Source of the DNA: a virus
Strand: one strand, 5' to 3'
Virus record (IMG/VR): IMGVR_UViG_3300042559_001106
Location: 1 to 48,135 of that record
Length of the DNA stretch: 48,135 nucleotides
Position 1 is the stretch's first letter; the number at the start of each line of letters is the position of its first letter. Of this stretch, positions 6,352-12,913 are shown piece after piece. A program made the translations under genes and the position numbers. The notes beneath the pieces were generated by a model. It worked only from the letters and a program-made list of their open reading frames with translations. It was not told where the DNA came from and ran no database searches.

Positions 6352-6606
6352 ATGAGCTTCCTCAATCGCGGCCCCCGCGGCACCCTCGGCCTCACCGCTC
6401 TCGCTACGCTGCTCGGCCTCGCCGGCAAGCACATCAACCCCGACAGCGGCGACATCGGCGAATCCCGCGAGCCGAGCCTCGCCGGCCTGAACCGCTACCG
6501 CCCACACCAGTCGACGCGCGAGTGCGCGCGCCGCATCGGCGGCGAACGCTGGCGTTTCGTGAAGATGGCCGATCGCGCACGCCGCGGCCTGCCGGCGGAG
6601 GTCTGA
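6352..6606 (+). CDS. Hypothetical protein (84 aa)
   Basis: The start at 6352 has AAAGGA nine bases upstream; the longer frame before it overlaps the preceding gene. A hydrophobic stretch (TLGLTALATLLGLAG, about residues 10-24) is followed by an Arg-rich tail (RECARRIGGERWRFVKM). It may be a short membrane-associated protein. No family recognised. Confidence 0.6.
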   Translation: MSFLNRGPRGTLGLTALATLLGLAGKHINPDSGDIGESREPSLAGLNRYRPHQSTRECARRIGGERWRFVKMADRARRGLPAEV

Positions 6607-6609
6607 CCG

Positions 6610-6930
6610 ATGCGCGCCCTCATCCTGGCCGCACTGGCGGCCTTCTCAGCCCCGCCGGCCGACGCCGCGGCCTTCTACCACACCACCGGCGCGCACTTCG
6701 CCTGCGAGCGCCGCAACGACATGGAGACCTTGTTCGCTCTCGCCGACGACCAAGCCAAGTTCCGCGAGACCATCGCGCGGCTCCACCGCACCGGGTTCTG
6801 CGTGCGGCTGGAAGAGGGCACGCCGGCGGTGCTGCACCAGGTCGACGGCATCTACATCGAGGTGCAGATCAGCGCCGACCCGCGGCCCCTGTGGGCGCTG
6901 CGGAACGCGATCGACTGGAGCGCCCGATGA
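6610..6930 (+). CDS. Putative secreted protein with signal peptide (106 aa)
   Basis: The N-terminus has a classic signal sequence: MRALILAALAAFSAPP with an ADAAA cleavage region near residue 20. The mature part has two cysteines (FACERR, GFCVRL) that could form a disulphide, and a compact alpha/beta pattern. A periplasmic location is predicted, which is unusual for an early phage gene and suggests action on the host envelope. Unknown function. It starts 4 nt after the upstream stop. Confidence 0.65.
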   Translation: MRALILAALAAFSAPPADAAAFYHTTGAHFACERRNDMETLFALADDQAKFRETIARLHRTGFCVRLEEGTPAVLHQVDGIYIEVQISADPRPLWALRNAIDWSAR

Positions 6931-7127
6931 GCCCCCCGCAGAAGCCCGACCGCATCGACTTCACACTGCTGCTCGCCCGCACCGACCTAGCGCACACCCC
7001 GTCTTACGCCGATCGGCTCGCCGTTGACCGGAAAGACTTGGCGGACATCCTCGCCTACGTCGAGTGGCTGGAAAACGAGTACGAAAACGCGATGCGCGAA
7101 CTACAGGCCGAAAAAGACGGTCGGTAA
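6927..7127 (+). CDS. Hypothetical helical protein (66 aa)
   Basis: The ATG at 6927 overlaps the preceding stop (ATGA). The small acidic protein has a long C-terminal helix (LADILAYVEWLENEYENAMR) that looks like a coiled coil. Unknown function. Confidence 0.6.
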   Translation: MSPPQKPDRIDFTLLLARTDLAHTPSYADRLAVDRKDLADILAYVEWLENEYENAMRELQAEKDGR

Positions 7128-7156
7128 TTCACGTCGCATTCACGATACAACAATTA

Positions 7157-7186
7157 GTGTCGTCAACACCAACCAGTTGACGGCAC
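7157..7186. promoter_or_regulatory. 11-bp inverted repeat just upstream of a start codon
   Basis: GTGTCGTCAAC and GTTGACGGCAC pair at 10 of 11 positions around an 8-nt spacer, in the only gap (7128-7190) in this part of the block. The ATG at 7191 lies 4 nt after the second arm and no SD is visible. As DNA it could be an operator; as RNA it would place a hairpin against the start codon. Confidence 0.55.
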
Positions 7187-7190
7187 TACA

Positions 7191-7400
7191 ATGAACCACA
7201 TCAAAGAAGTCAGACAAATCGCCGAGTCCGTGGGACTGACGGTTATCTCGGTCGAGCAGAACGGCCACATCAAGATGGTCTGTGAGACGGTTGAAGGTCG
7301 GCGCTTCGCCTACTTCACCAGCTACAGCCCCGGCGACAACCGGGCCAACAAGAATCTGCGCGCCGATCTGCGGCGCTATGCGATGGGGGTAAAGAAGTGA
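7191..7400 (+). CDS. Small basic protein, faintly HicA-like (69 aa)
   Basis: The pattern of an N-terminal helix (IKEVRQIAESVGL), three strands (TVISVEQNGHIKMVCET, RRFAYFTSY) and a C-terminal KNLRADLRRYA helix recalls the small dsRBD-like fold of HicA proteins. The catalytic GxxH of HicA is at best replaced by QNGHIK, and no HicB partner follows. It is preceded by an inverted repeat and lacks an SD. The resemblance is weak and function unknown. Confidence 0.6.
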   Translation: MNHIKEVRQIAESVGLTVISVEQNGHIKMVCETVEGRRFAYFTSYSPGDNRANKNLRADLRRYAMGVKK

Positions 7401-7717
7401 GCAACGAACCCGTGATCGGAAAGATCGACGAGTTGAAGTTCGTCGAAGCCACCGACTACTCGCCGGGGCCTGTGACGCTCGAAGAGTTCAACGCCATGGA
7501 GACCAAGCTCTACAACGCGCTGATCGCCTTCCGTTACAAAGGGGCGACCGCCAACGCGATCGTCCTCTCGAATCGCCAGTGGTGCGCGCTTCGGAAGTTC
7601 AGCGGGCGTGAGCACATCTACCCGACCGGGAACCCCAACTTCCGCGGCGTCAAGATCATCGTCGACGGCCGCGGCGACCACCCCAACACGCCGCTCGTCG
7701 GCCTCATCGAGTTCTGA
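7397..7717 (+). CDS. Hypothetical protein (106 aa, GTG start)
   Basis: GTG at 7397 overlaps the preceding TGA. The protein carries EEFNAMETKLYNALIAF, then a beta-rich region with NAIVLSNRQWCALRKF and GVKIIVDG. I see no membrane segment. The last part (RGVKIIVDGRGDHPNTPLVG) resembles small phage capsid-associated folds, but nothing is certain. Confidence 0.6.
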   Translation: MSNEPVIGKIDELKFVEATDYSPGPVTLEEFNAMETKLYNALIAFRYKGATANAIVLSNRQWCALRKFSGREHIYPTGNPNFRGVKIIVDGRGDHPNTPLVGLIEF

Positions 7718-7719
7718 CC

Positions 7720-8142
7720 ATGACTAACAACCTCCCGACCAAGCTGCGCGACTACGCCCACGAGTGCCGCAAGATCGCCGGCGCTCTCGCGATCCCCGAG
7801 GACGCGCCCGGCATCGCGCTGATCCGCGAAGCCGCCGACGAGATCGAGCGCCTGCAAAAGCGTTGCGGCCCGGTGAAGGACTTCGAGCCGAGCCTAAACG
7901 GGCTTTGCACGACGCTCACCGGCCCTGACGGCATCGTGCGTGCCTACCAGGCGTACAGCAGCAAGCTCGGCCCCGAGATCACCGTGATCGCGGAGGCCAC
8001 AAAGCCGGACGGCGAGGTGCAAGCGAAGGTATACGGCTTCATCGACCTCTACTCCGCGCAGTGCCACATCAGCGGCATGAGCCAATCGCTCGCGCTGCTT
8101 CTCAACGCCCCCATGCCCGTCGTTAAGGACACCGAATCGTGA
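7720..8142 (+). CDS. Hypothetical protein with Ead/Ea22-type N-terminal helix (140 aa)
   Basis: It starts 3 nt after the previous stop. The N-terminal helix (LRDYAHECRKIAGAL, then IREAADEIERLQ) is a pattern common in short phage accessory proteins of the Ead/Ea22 kind. The rest is alpha/beta (EITVIAEATKPDGEVQAKVY). Unknown function. Confidence 0.6.
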   Translation: MTNNLPTKLRDYAHECRKIAGALAIPEDAPGIALIREAADEIERLQKRCGPVKDFEPSLNGLCTTLTGPDGIVRAYQAYSSKLGPEITVIAEATKPDGEVQAKVYGFIDLYSAQCHISGMSQSLALLLNAPMPVVKDTES

Positions 8143-8342
8143 TCCACTCCGAGACCTTCATCAAGCTCGCCGACCTCATCAAGCCAGGCCGCGAGCACAA
8201 CCCTTCCATCTCCAACGAACTGCACCTCGGCTCCAAGGCTGCGGCGAAACTGGAAACGGCGATTCGCGAGACCCTGGAAGCCAACATCGCGGAGTGGCTG
8301 CACAGCGTCGTGTTCCGCCGGAAGTGGAGGGACAAGCGATGA
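8139..8342 (+). CDS. Hypothetical protein (67 aa, GTG start)
   Basis: GTG at 8139 overlaps the previous TGA (GTGA). The short helical, basic protein ends FRRKWRDKR. It has no membrane segment. Not recognised. Confidence 0.55.
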   Translation: MIHSETFIKLADLIKPGREHNPSISNELHLGSKAAAKLETAIRETLEANIAEWLHSVVFRRKWRDKR

Positions 8343-8536
8343 GCGTCTGGACTGCTTTGTTCTTGACCGTCGCCAGCGTGTCCCGCATGGGCTTCCTCGC
8401 CAGTTTAGGAATCGAAATCGCGTTGAACAGTTACCGCTGGGAGGCCATCACTTTGCGCATCAGGCTCATCTGCTTCTTCACACTGATTTTCTCGCCGCTG
8501 CTGCTTCTCCCCGTCATCTGGAGCAAGGTCTCGTGA
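8339..8536 (+). CDS. Small membrane protein (65 aa)
   Basis: The ATG at 8339 overlaps the preceding stop. Two hydrophobic segments (about residues 4-27 and 42-62, including ICFFTLIFSPLLLLPVIW) predict two transmembrane helices. Unknown function. Confidence 0.6.
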   Translation: MSVWTALFLTVASVSRMGFLASLGIEIALNSYRWEAITLRIRLICFFTLIFSPLLLLPVIWSKVS

Positions 8537-8748
8537 GCACCGACAACCTCGAACCGATCCGGCGCGTGTTCCGTATCGCCGGCCTGTACAACCTCGCCGC
8601 CGATGATCTGCTGTGCGAGCAGCTGGCGGCGGCGGCGGTGCAGCCGCAGCCGTACCACTGGGACGGCGTAAACCCGCCCGCGCCGATTGCCCCGCAGCCG
8701 CAGGCCCCAGTCGGCACGTTCGTTCGCAGTGGAGACCATGTGCCGTGA
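8533..8748 (+). CDS. Pro/Gln-rich hypothetical protein (71 aa, GTG start)
   Basis: GTG overlaps the preceding TGA. An N-terminal helical part (NLEPIRRVFRIAGLYNLAADD) leads into a disordered Pro/Gln stretch (VQPQPY, PPAPIAPQPQAPVG). The N-terminal part may be a folded interaction module. Not recognised. Confidence 0.55.
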   Translation: MSTDNLEPIRRVFRIAGLYNLAADDLLCEQLAAAAVQPQPYHWDGVNPPAPIAPQPQAPVGTFVRSGDHVP

Positions 8749-9203
8749 GGCCGTACCGCCTCTGGACAACGCGCGAGGTGCAGCAAATCCGAACGCTGGG
8801 GCGCCACATGGAAGCGAAGGAGATCGCGAAGAAGATCGGGCGCAGCGTTAAGGCCGTTGGCTCGATGTGCGAGCGCCACGGAATCAAGCTACGCGAACTG
8901 CGCGCGTGGACGGAGGAAGAGGGCGAGGTGCTGCGCCAGAACGGAAGCAAGCTGACGTGCGCTAGGATCGGCAAGCTGGTGAAGCGATCGGCTCGCGCCG
9001 TCGCAGAGCGAGCCAAGGAACTCGGTATCGATTTGCAGAAGCGCGGACACCGGCACCACAGTGCTACGCACCCGCTCCGAGTGCGAAAGAAGTACGCCAA
9101 GCTGCGGGCAAGCGGCATGGCGCAAGCCACCGCGGCAAGGGCGGTAGGCGTCCACCAGGCAACCGCTCGCCGGTGGGAACCCAAGAAGAGCGGAACCAAC
9201 TGA
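8745..9203 (+). CDS. Putative DNA-binding regulator with three HTH units (152 aa)
   Basis: GTG at 8745 overlaps the preceding TGA. Two successive Myb/SANT-like units are visible: WTTREVQQIRTLGRHMEAKE with IAKKIGRSVKAVGSMCERHG, then WTEEEGEVLRQNGSKLTCAR with IGKLVKRSARAVAERAKELG. A third HTH of the resolvase/transposase-recognition kind follows (KLRASGMAQATAARAVGVHQ, ATARRW). The protein is very basic. Such tandem HTH proteins bind DNA, so it is the strongest candidate in the window for a transcription or origin regulator, possibly of the 3818-4068 repeats. That link is inference. Confidence 0.8.
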   Translation: MRPYRLWTTREVQQIRTLGRHMEAKEIAKKIGRSVKAVGSMCERHGIKLRELRAWTEEEGEVLRQNGSKLTCARIGKLVKRSARAVAERAKELGIDLQKRGHRHHSATHPLRVRKKYAKLRASGMAQATAARAVGVHQATARRWEPKKSGTN

Positions 9204-9214
9204 CGAGAGACGAC

Positions 9215-9547
9215 ATGGCTACCGAAAAGAAGAGCAAGAGCAACGTGGTGAAGATGTACCGCATCAACACCAACGACGAGATCACCGCCATCAACACCTA
9301 CGGCGAGTTCGAGCACTACGGCGAGAAGCGCGTCTGGACGAAAAAGGACAGGCACATCGACTACCCGCGCCGTTACTCTGAACCGGCGCGCAACCTGTTC
9401 AAGACGCCGAAGGCTGCGATCAAGTCGCTCGATCGCCGCTACACCCGGATCATCGACCGCCACGACAAGATCGCCGCCGACTTGACCGCGCGGCGCAACG
9501 ACAAGATCGCCAGTGCCGAGGCGAAGTTTGGTGTCAATTACCCCTGA
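9215..9547 (+). CDS. Basic hypothetical protein (110 aa)
   Basis: The start at 9215 (MATEKKSKSNVVKMYR) is preferred over an upstream GTG because the latter overlaps the previous gene. The protein is rich in Lys and Arg (WTKKDRHIDYPRRYSE, KAAIKSLDRRYTRIIDRHD) and helical at the C-terminus. It could bind nucleic acid. Not recognised. Confidence 0.6.
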   Translation: MATEKKSKSNVVKMYRINTNDEITAINTYGEFEHYGEKRVWTKKDRHIDYPRRYSEPARNLFKTPKAAIKSLDRRYTRIIDRHDKIAADLTARRNDKIASAEAKFGVNYP

Positions 9548-9549
9548 CC

Positions 9550-9789
9550 ATGCCGGCCAAGACCTACCCGTTCGAGGGGGCTGAGTATTCAGCCCCCGAA
9601 GTTCACAAGATGATGCCGGCCTACAGCGTCACCGCGATTCGGCACTACCTCGAAGCCGGCGCCGCCAGCAAGGCCGACATCCATCGCATCGCGCAACAGC
9701 GGCAACTCAACAGCAAGGCACAGGCGAAGAAGAACGCGATCGCCGGCGGCCTCAACAACAGCAGTTTCTTCATAAAGAAGGGGAAGTGA
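9550..9789 (+). CDS. Hypothetical protein, HTH-like (79 aa)
   Basis: It begins 3 nt after the previous stop. YSAPEVHKMMPAYSVTAIRH and YLEAGAASKADIHRIA are compatible with a helix-turn-helix of the NUMOD or homeodomain-like type. The basic tail (NSKAQAKKNAIAGG, FFIKKGK) fits DNA binding. Evidence is by pattern only. Confidence 0.55.
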   Translation: MPAKTYPFEGAEYSAPEVHKMMPAYSVTAIRHYLEAGAASKADIHRIAQQRQLNSKAQAKKNAIAGGLNNSSFFIKKGK

Positions 9790-9790
9790 G

Positions 9791-9937
9791 ATGACCGGTA
9801 CGTTTGCGCTTGCGTTGATCGCGGCGCTTGTTGTTCTCGGAACGTGCGCCGGCTACGCGCTCGGGCACCGCGACGGCATCACCACCGGCCGCGAGGCCGG
9901 CTATCGCGAGGGCTACTTGCGGGGTGCGCGCAAGTGA
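9791..9937 (+). CDS. Small membrane protein with glycine-repeat tail (48 aa)
   Basis: ATG at 9791 lies 1 nt after the preceding stop. A single hydrophobic segment (TFALALIAALVVLGTCAGYA) is followed by a repetitive charged tail (GHRDGITTGREAGYREGYLR) with glycine every three or four residues. The TGA overlaps the next GTG. Short phage proteins with a membrane anchor and a GREAGYxEGY tail are common; function unknown. Confidence 0.6.
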   Translation: MTGTFALALIAALVVLGTCAGYALGHRDGITTGREAGYREGYLRGARK

Positions 9938-10098
9938 ACCACACCGAATACTTCGTCGCACTGGCGGTCTCTGCCGCCATCTTCGATCTCAAGGAGATCA
10001 GCGGCGCCGCCGCCGCCGCGTTCATCCACATCGCACTCACGGCGATGCTGGCCGTCTGCGGGCTCAACGCCGTGCGCAAGGAGCGCCGCAATGACTGA
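9934..10098 (+). CDS. Small membrane protein (54 aa, GTG start)
   Basis: GTG at 9934 overlaps the previous stop, and the end overlaps the dCMP deaminase start by 8 nt. Two hydrophobic stretches (YFVALAVSAAIFDL and AAAAAFIHIALTAMLAVCGL) suggest one or two membrane helices. The tail is basic (VRKERRND). Not recognised. Confidence 0.55.
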   Translation: MNHTEYFVALAVSAAIFDLKEISGAAAAAFIHIALTAMLAVCGLNAVRKERRND

Positions 10099-10552
10099 CA
10101 ACCTCCGCTGGCACGCCTACTTCTTCGATCTCTGCATGGCGAACGCCGCCATGTCGAAAGACCCGTCGACCAAGGTCGGTGCCGTGATCGTGCGACCCGA
10201 TCGCACCGTGGTGTCGCTCGGATTCAATGGCTTTCCGCGCGGCTGCGACGACGACGAGCGCCTGTACGCCGACCGCGAAACCAAGTACAGCCGCATCTTG
10301 CACGCCGAGGTCAACGCGATCCTCACCGCGAAAGAGCCGCTGCACGGCTGCTCGCTCTACGTCTACCCCATGCCGCCCTGCGACCGCTGCGCAGCCATCA
10401 TCGTCCAAGCCGGCATCAAGCACGTCTATGCACCGGCGCCGGGCGAGCGGTGGCTCAAGGCGTGCGAGGCCGGTCGCAAGTTGATGCTGGAGGCTATGGT
10501 CTACAGCACATGGTTTCCGACTTCGGGGGTGCCGACCAATGCTGCCGGCTGA
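10091..10552 (+). CDS. dCMP deaminase (cytidine/deoxycytidylate deaminase family, 153 aa)
   Basis: It converts dCMP to dUMP, feeding the thymidylate pathway. The zinc-binding signature is complete: HAEVNAI (residues 71-77, His71 ligand, Glu73 catalytic) and PCDRC (96-100, two Cys ligands). DPSTKVGAVIV (residues 24-34) and the GFNGFPRG loop are typical of the ComEB/dCMP deaminase group. Length matches the family. A dNMP kinase lies 1.4 kb downstream in the same block, so the two probably adjust dNTP supply. No thymidylate synthase is visible in the window. Confidence 0.92.
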   Translation: MTDNLRWHAYFFDLCMANAAMSKDPSTKVGAVIVRPDRTVVSLGFNGFPRGCDDDERLYADRETKYSRILHAEVNAILTAKEPLHGCSLYVYPMPPCDRCAAIIVQAGIKHVYAPAPGERWLKACEAGRKLMLEAMVYSTWFPTSGVPTNAAG

Positions 10553-10877
10553 GATCGTTCTCCTGATCCTTACGGCAGGCGTCCTTGCTCTTGTCGTTCT
10601 TTTTGTCTTTGTGGCGTGGCGCATCCGTAAAACACCACTAGGGGGTGTTGTCCGCACGAGCAACTATTCATCTGCGTACCAAAACGCTCTCAAACACAAC
10701 ACCCACATGTGGCGTCTAGGAGTGCCGACTTCGAGGGTGGTTCGCGTACCCCAAGAAGTTTGGGACGAACTCATCAAGCTCCCGAAGAAAAACGGTGGGT
10801 GGAGTCTTCGGCAACTGCGGCGCGCGATTCAACGGGCTAGGAAGAAAAAGTCAGAGGTGCGTGATGCCGCCGATTGA
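10539..10877 (+). CDS. Membrane-anchored basic protein (112 aa)
   Basis: The gene overlaps the deaminase end by 14 nt. A long N-terminal hydrophobic segment (residues 5-28, IVLLILTAGVLALVVLFVFV) is followed by a cytoplasmic basic domain (PQEVWDELIKLPKKNGGWSL, RRAIQRARKKKSE). Base composition looks less GC-rich than its neighbours, which could mean recent acquisition. Not recognised. Confidence 0.6.
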   Translation: MLPAEIVLLILTAGVLALVVLFVFVAWRIRKTPLGGVVRTSNYSSAYQNALKHNTHMWRLGVPTSRVVRVPQEVWDELIKLPKKNGGWSLRQLRRAIQRARKKKSEVRDAAD

Positions 10878-10983
10878 AGTCATCGTGTTTTTGATCGTAA
10901 TTGGGGGCGGCGGGACAATCGCTTGGGGTCTTTCGATCTGGTACATGGTCAAGTCGCTGGAGGCGCGCGATGACAACGACTAA
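10864..10983 (+). CDS. Very small membrane protein (39 aa)
   Basis: The ATG at 10864 lies inside the end of the preceding gene and its end overlaps the next. One transmembrane helix (EVIVFLIVIGGGGTIAWGLS) is followed by SIWYMVKSLEARDDND. Small size and overlap make it credible but not certain. Confidence 0.5.
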   Translation: MPPIEVIVFLIVIGGGGTIAWGLSIWYMVKSLEARDDND

Positions 10984-11176
10984 TCCGCGAGACGACATCC
11001 TCGGGGCGATCCGCAAGAAAGGCGCGTTCGTCTTCAACTACCACTCCCCCAAACAGCGCCGCGACTACGCGAAGCCGATCCGCGAGTTGCTCGCGGAGAA
11101 GGTGATCTCGGAAGTCCGCGAGGCTCCGAACCGCTGGCTCTACACGCAGGGTGAAGTGTGGAACCGTCGCGCCTGA
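10970..11176 (+). CDS. Small winged-helix-like protein (68 aa)
   Basis: ATG at 10970 overlaps the previous gene. DDILGAIRKKGAFVFNY, YAKPIRELLAEKVI and EVREAPNRWLYTQGE give a helix-helix-beta hairpin order like a minimal winged helix. A role in DNA binding is possible. Evidence is pattern only. Confidence 0.55.
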   Translation: MTTTNPRDDILGAIRKKGAFVFNYHSPKQRRDYAKPIRELLAEKVISEVREAPNRWLYTQGEVWNRRA

Positions 11177-11418
11177 TCGCCGAACTCGATGACGAAGCCG
11201 ATACCTTCGGGGCGATCTCCGAGACCACCTGGCGGAAGCACCGGCACACCCTCCGCTACAAGATCGCGCAGGCCGCCAGGCTCCACGCGGCCCTGTCCAA
11301 GCTCACGAAGATGGTGAGCCACTACACGTACAGCCGCGAGAATCGGGAGGCGCTTGCGGAAGCGAACAAGGTGCTGTCAGAGTATCAACCAGCAGTGGAG
11401 CCCGCGACCGATGAGTGA
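11158..11418 (+). CDS. Hypothetical helical protein (86 aa, GTG start)
   Basis: GTG at 11158 overlaps the previous gene by 19 nt. The protein is mostly helical (LRYKIAQAARLHAALSKLTK, NREALAEANKVLSEYQ) and soluble. Not recognised. Confidence 0.55.
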   Translation: MEPSRLIAELDDEADTFGAISETTWRKHRHTLRYKIAQAARLHAALSKLTKMVSHYTYSRENREALAEANKVLSEYQPAVEPATDE

Positions 11419-11602
11419 GTCTAACCGTCTCGTACACCAAGTCCGCCAGAAGGCCAAGGAACTCACCGGCGAAGGCTCGTGTTCCTGGTGCTTCCGCAAG
11501 TTCCCGATCGAGAAGCTGACGCTGCGCAAACGGGGCAACGGCCACAAGGCCCACATCTGCCCCACCTGTCTCTCCAACATGAAGCCCAAATCGAAGCCAT
11601 GA
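11411..11602 (+). CDS. Small zinc-ribbon protein (63 aa)
   Basis: Two CxxC knuckles, CSWC (about residues 24-27) and CPTC (about 50-53), are separated by a basic beta region (LTLRKRGNGHKAHI). This is a minimal zinc ribbon likely to contact nucleic acid or protein. The ATG at 11411 overlaps the preceding end, and the gene overlaps the next start. Confidence 0.65.
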   Translation: MSESNRLVHQVRQKAKELTGEGSCSWCFRKFPIEKLTLRKRGNGHKAHICPTCLSNMKPKSKP

Positions 11603-11760
11603 CCGCCGAACCGAAAGAAGAACTGCTGGCCGACGCCGAGCACATCCTCCGCAAGATCAAGGACGACAAGAACCTGTGGGGCGGCCAGGTGGGGTTGAGC
11701 CCGCACCACCGCGACGCGATCAACGACTGGCTGCGCGAGCATCAGAAGGTGGCGCCGTGA
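11599..11760 (+). CDS. Small helical protein (53 aa)
   Basis: The ATG at 11599 overlaps the previous stop (ATGA) and its own TGA overlaps the next GTG. It is acidic and helical (KEELLADAEHILRKIKDD, HHRDAINDWLREHQ). Not recognised. Confidence 0.5.
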   Translation: MTAEPKEELLADAEHILRKIKDDKNLWGGQVGLSPHHRDAINDWLREHQKVAP

Positions 11761-11990
11761 GCCAGAGCCGCCTCGGAAGTTTCATCGAAGCGTGGGCGAA
11801 CATCCTCGTCGGCTTCGGCATCAGCTACGCCGCCAATCTCATCGTCCTGCCGCTGTTCGGCTACGACATCACCGCCGGCGATGCGTTCTGGGTCGGCCTC
11901 GTGTTCACCCTCATCTCGCTGGCGCGCAGCTACGTCATCCGCCGCTGGTTCAACGGCTTTAAGTTCGACAAGGAGAACAAGCCATGCTGA
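11757..11990 (+). CDS. Conserved phage membrane protein (DUF7220-like, 77 aa)
   Basis: GTG at 11757 overlaps the previous TGA. The sequence SRLGSFIEAWANILVGFGIS, then VLPLFGYDITAGDAFWVGL and SLARSYVIRRWFN, is a pattern I associate with a family of small phage membrane proteins (DUF7220, from memory). Two transmembrane helices are predicted. Members are widespread in phages of Gram-negative hosts; no function is known to me. Confidence 0.75.
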   Translation: MSQSRLGSFIEAWANILVGFGISYAANLIVLPLFGYDITAGDAFWVGLVFTLISLARSYVIRRWFNGFKFDKENKPC

Positions 11991-12526
11991 TCGGCCTCAC
12001 CGGTCTCAAGCAGAGCGGCAAGACCACCGCCGGCGACTTCCTCGCGCACAAGTACAAGTTCGAGCACACGTCGTTCGCTGCGCCGATGCGCAAGTTCGCG
12101 ATGGACGTGCTCTGCATGAACGAGGTGCAGTTGGAGTTCATGAAGGAACAGCCGGTGACGTTCCTCGATCGCCAGGTCACGCCCCGCCAGTTCCTCCAGC
12201 GTCTCGGCACCGAGTTCGGCCGCGAGATGATCCACCCCGACCTGTGGGTGCGCGCGTGCCTCATGCGCGTCGACACCAACCGCCGCACCGTCATCAGCGA
12301 TTGCCGCTTCGATAACGAGGCTTACGCGATCCGCGCGATGGGTGGCAAGATCGTGCAGATCACGCGCCGCGGCCAGGTGGCGGGCACCGACACGCACGCC
12401 AGCGAGGCGGGCATCCACCCGGCGCTGATCGACTACACGATCAACAACAACGGTGAGCGCGTCGAGGCGTTCCACGCTGACATCGACGCGCTCATGCGCT
12501 TCCTCTACTCGGGTGAGATCAAGTAG
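11984..12526 (+). CDS. Deoxynucleoside monophosphate kinase (180 aa)
   Basis: It phosphorylates dNMPs to dNDPs with ATP. A P-loop GLKQSGKTT lies at residues 7-15 and a later LID-type Arg region (RRTVISDCRFDNEA, IVQITRRGQ). The overall arrangement, including GREMIHPDLWV, matches phage dNMP kinases of the T4 gp1 kind. It is the last gene of the rightward block, overlaps the previous gene by 7 nt, and is followed by a bidirectional terminator. It probably works with the dCMP deaminase on dNTP supply. Confidence 0.88.
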   Translation: MLIGLTGLKQSGKTTAGDFLAHKYKFEHTSFAAPMRKFAMDVLCMNEVQLEFMKEQPVTFLDRQVTPRQFLQRLGTEFGREMIHPDLWVRACLMRVDTNRRTVISDCRFDNEAYAIRAMGGKIVQITRRGQVAGTDTHASEAGIHPALIDYTINNNGERVEAFHADIDALMRFLYSGEIK

Positions 12527-12567
12527 GATTCACCCACACCCTCCGTCCCGTCTCGGGCCGGACAAGG

Positions 12568-12593
12568 AAACGGCCCCTCGCGGGGCCGTTTTT
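12568..12593. terminator. Bidirectional rho-independent terminator between convergent blocks
   Basis: AAACGGCCCC and GGGGCCGTTT form a 10-bp stem with a TCGC loop, followed on the plus strand by a run of T. The A-rich left side provides a weaker T run for the minus strand. It lies between the stop of the dNMP kinase gene and that of the leftward Rz1 gene, so it can close both units. Confidence 0.9.
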
Positions 12594-12913
12594 CATTCAG
12601 CGGGTTTGCACTCGTGCGCCGCCGGATCACCGCCGGTGGCCCACACGACGAGCCGGTCGATCTGGCACTCGTACCCGTCGATCACCACGTTCAACTCAGC
12701 CGCGTGCATCGGCAGTTCGCCCCACGGGCGCGCGGCCTGGTACGCGGGCCGGGCCTGCTTCGACAGCAGCGCCGCCGGCGGCGTCTCGCGCACCACCTTC
12801 ACCTCCGGCGGCGGGGGCTTGACCTCCCCACGGGAAGAGCAAGAAATCAACAGCGGGAGGGACAGTGCGAAGAGCGCAAGCGAGATCGGCGCCTTCAAGT
12901 TGGTTGAGAGCAT
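12593..12913 (-). CDS. Rz1: o-spanin Rz1-like outer-membrane lipoprotein (106 aa)
   Basis: It has a short signal sequence (LALFALSLPLLISCSSR) with a lipobox Cys, then a proline-rich stretch (VKPPPPEVKVV), the hallmark of Rz1. The gene begins inside the Rz gene in another frame and extends beyond its end. The start at 12913 follows GAGGAAG. With Rz it should bridge inner and outer membranes for the final step of lysis in a Gram-negative host. The tail after residue 50, with two Cys, is longer than in lambda Rz1. Confidence 0.85.
   Translation of the reverse strand: MLSTNLKAPISLALFALSLPLLISCSSRGEVKPPPPEVKVVRETPPAALLSKQARPAYQAARPWGELPMHAAELNVVIDGYECQIDRLVVWATGGDPAAHECKPAE

Noticed and set aside
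7191-7400. HicA toxin of a HicAB system
   Set aside because: The fold pattern is only faintly similar and no HicB antitoxin gene follows.
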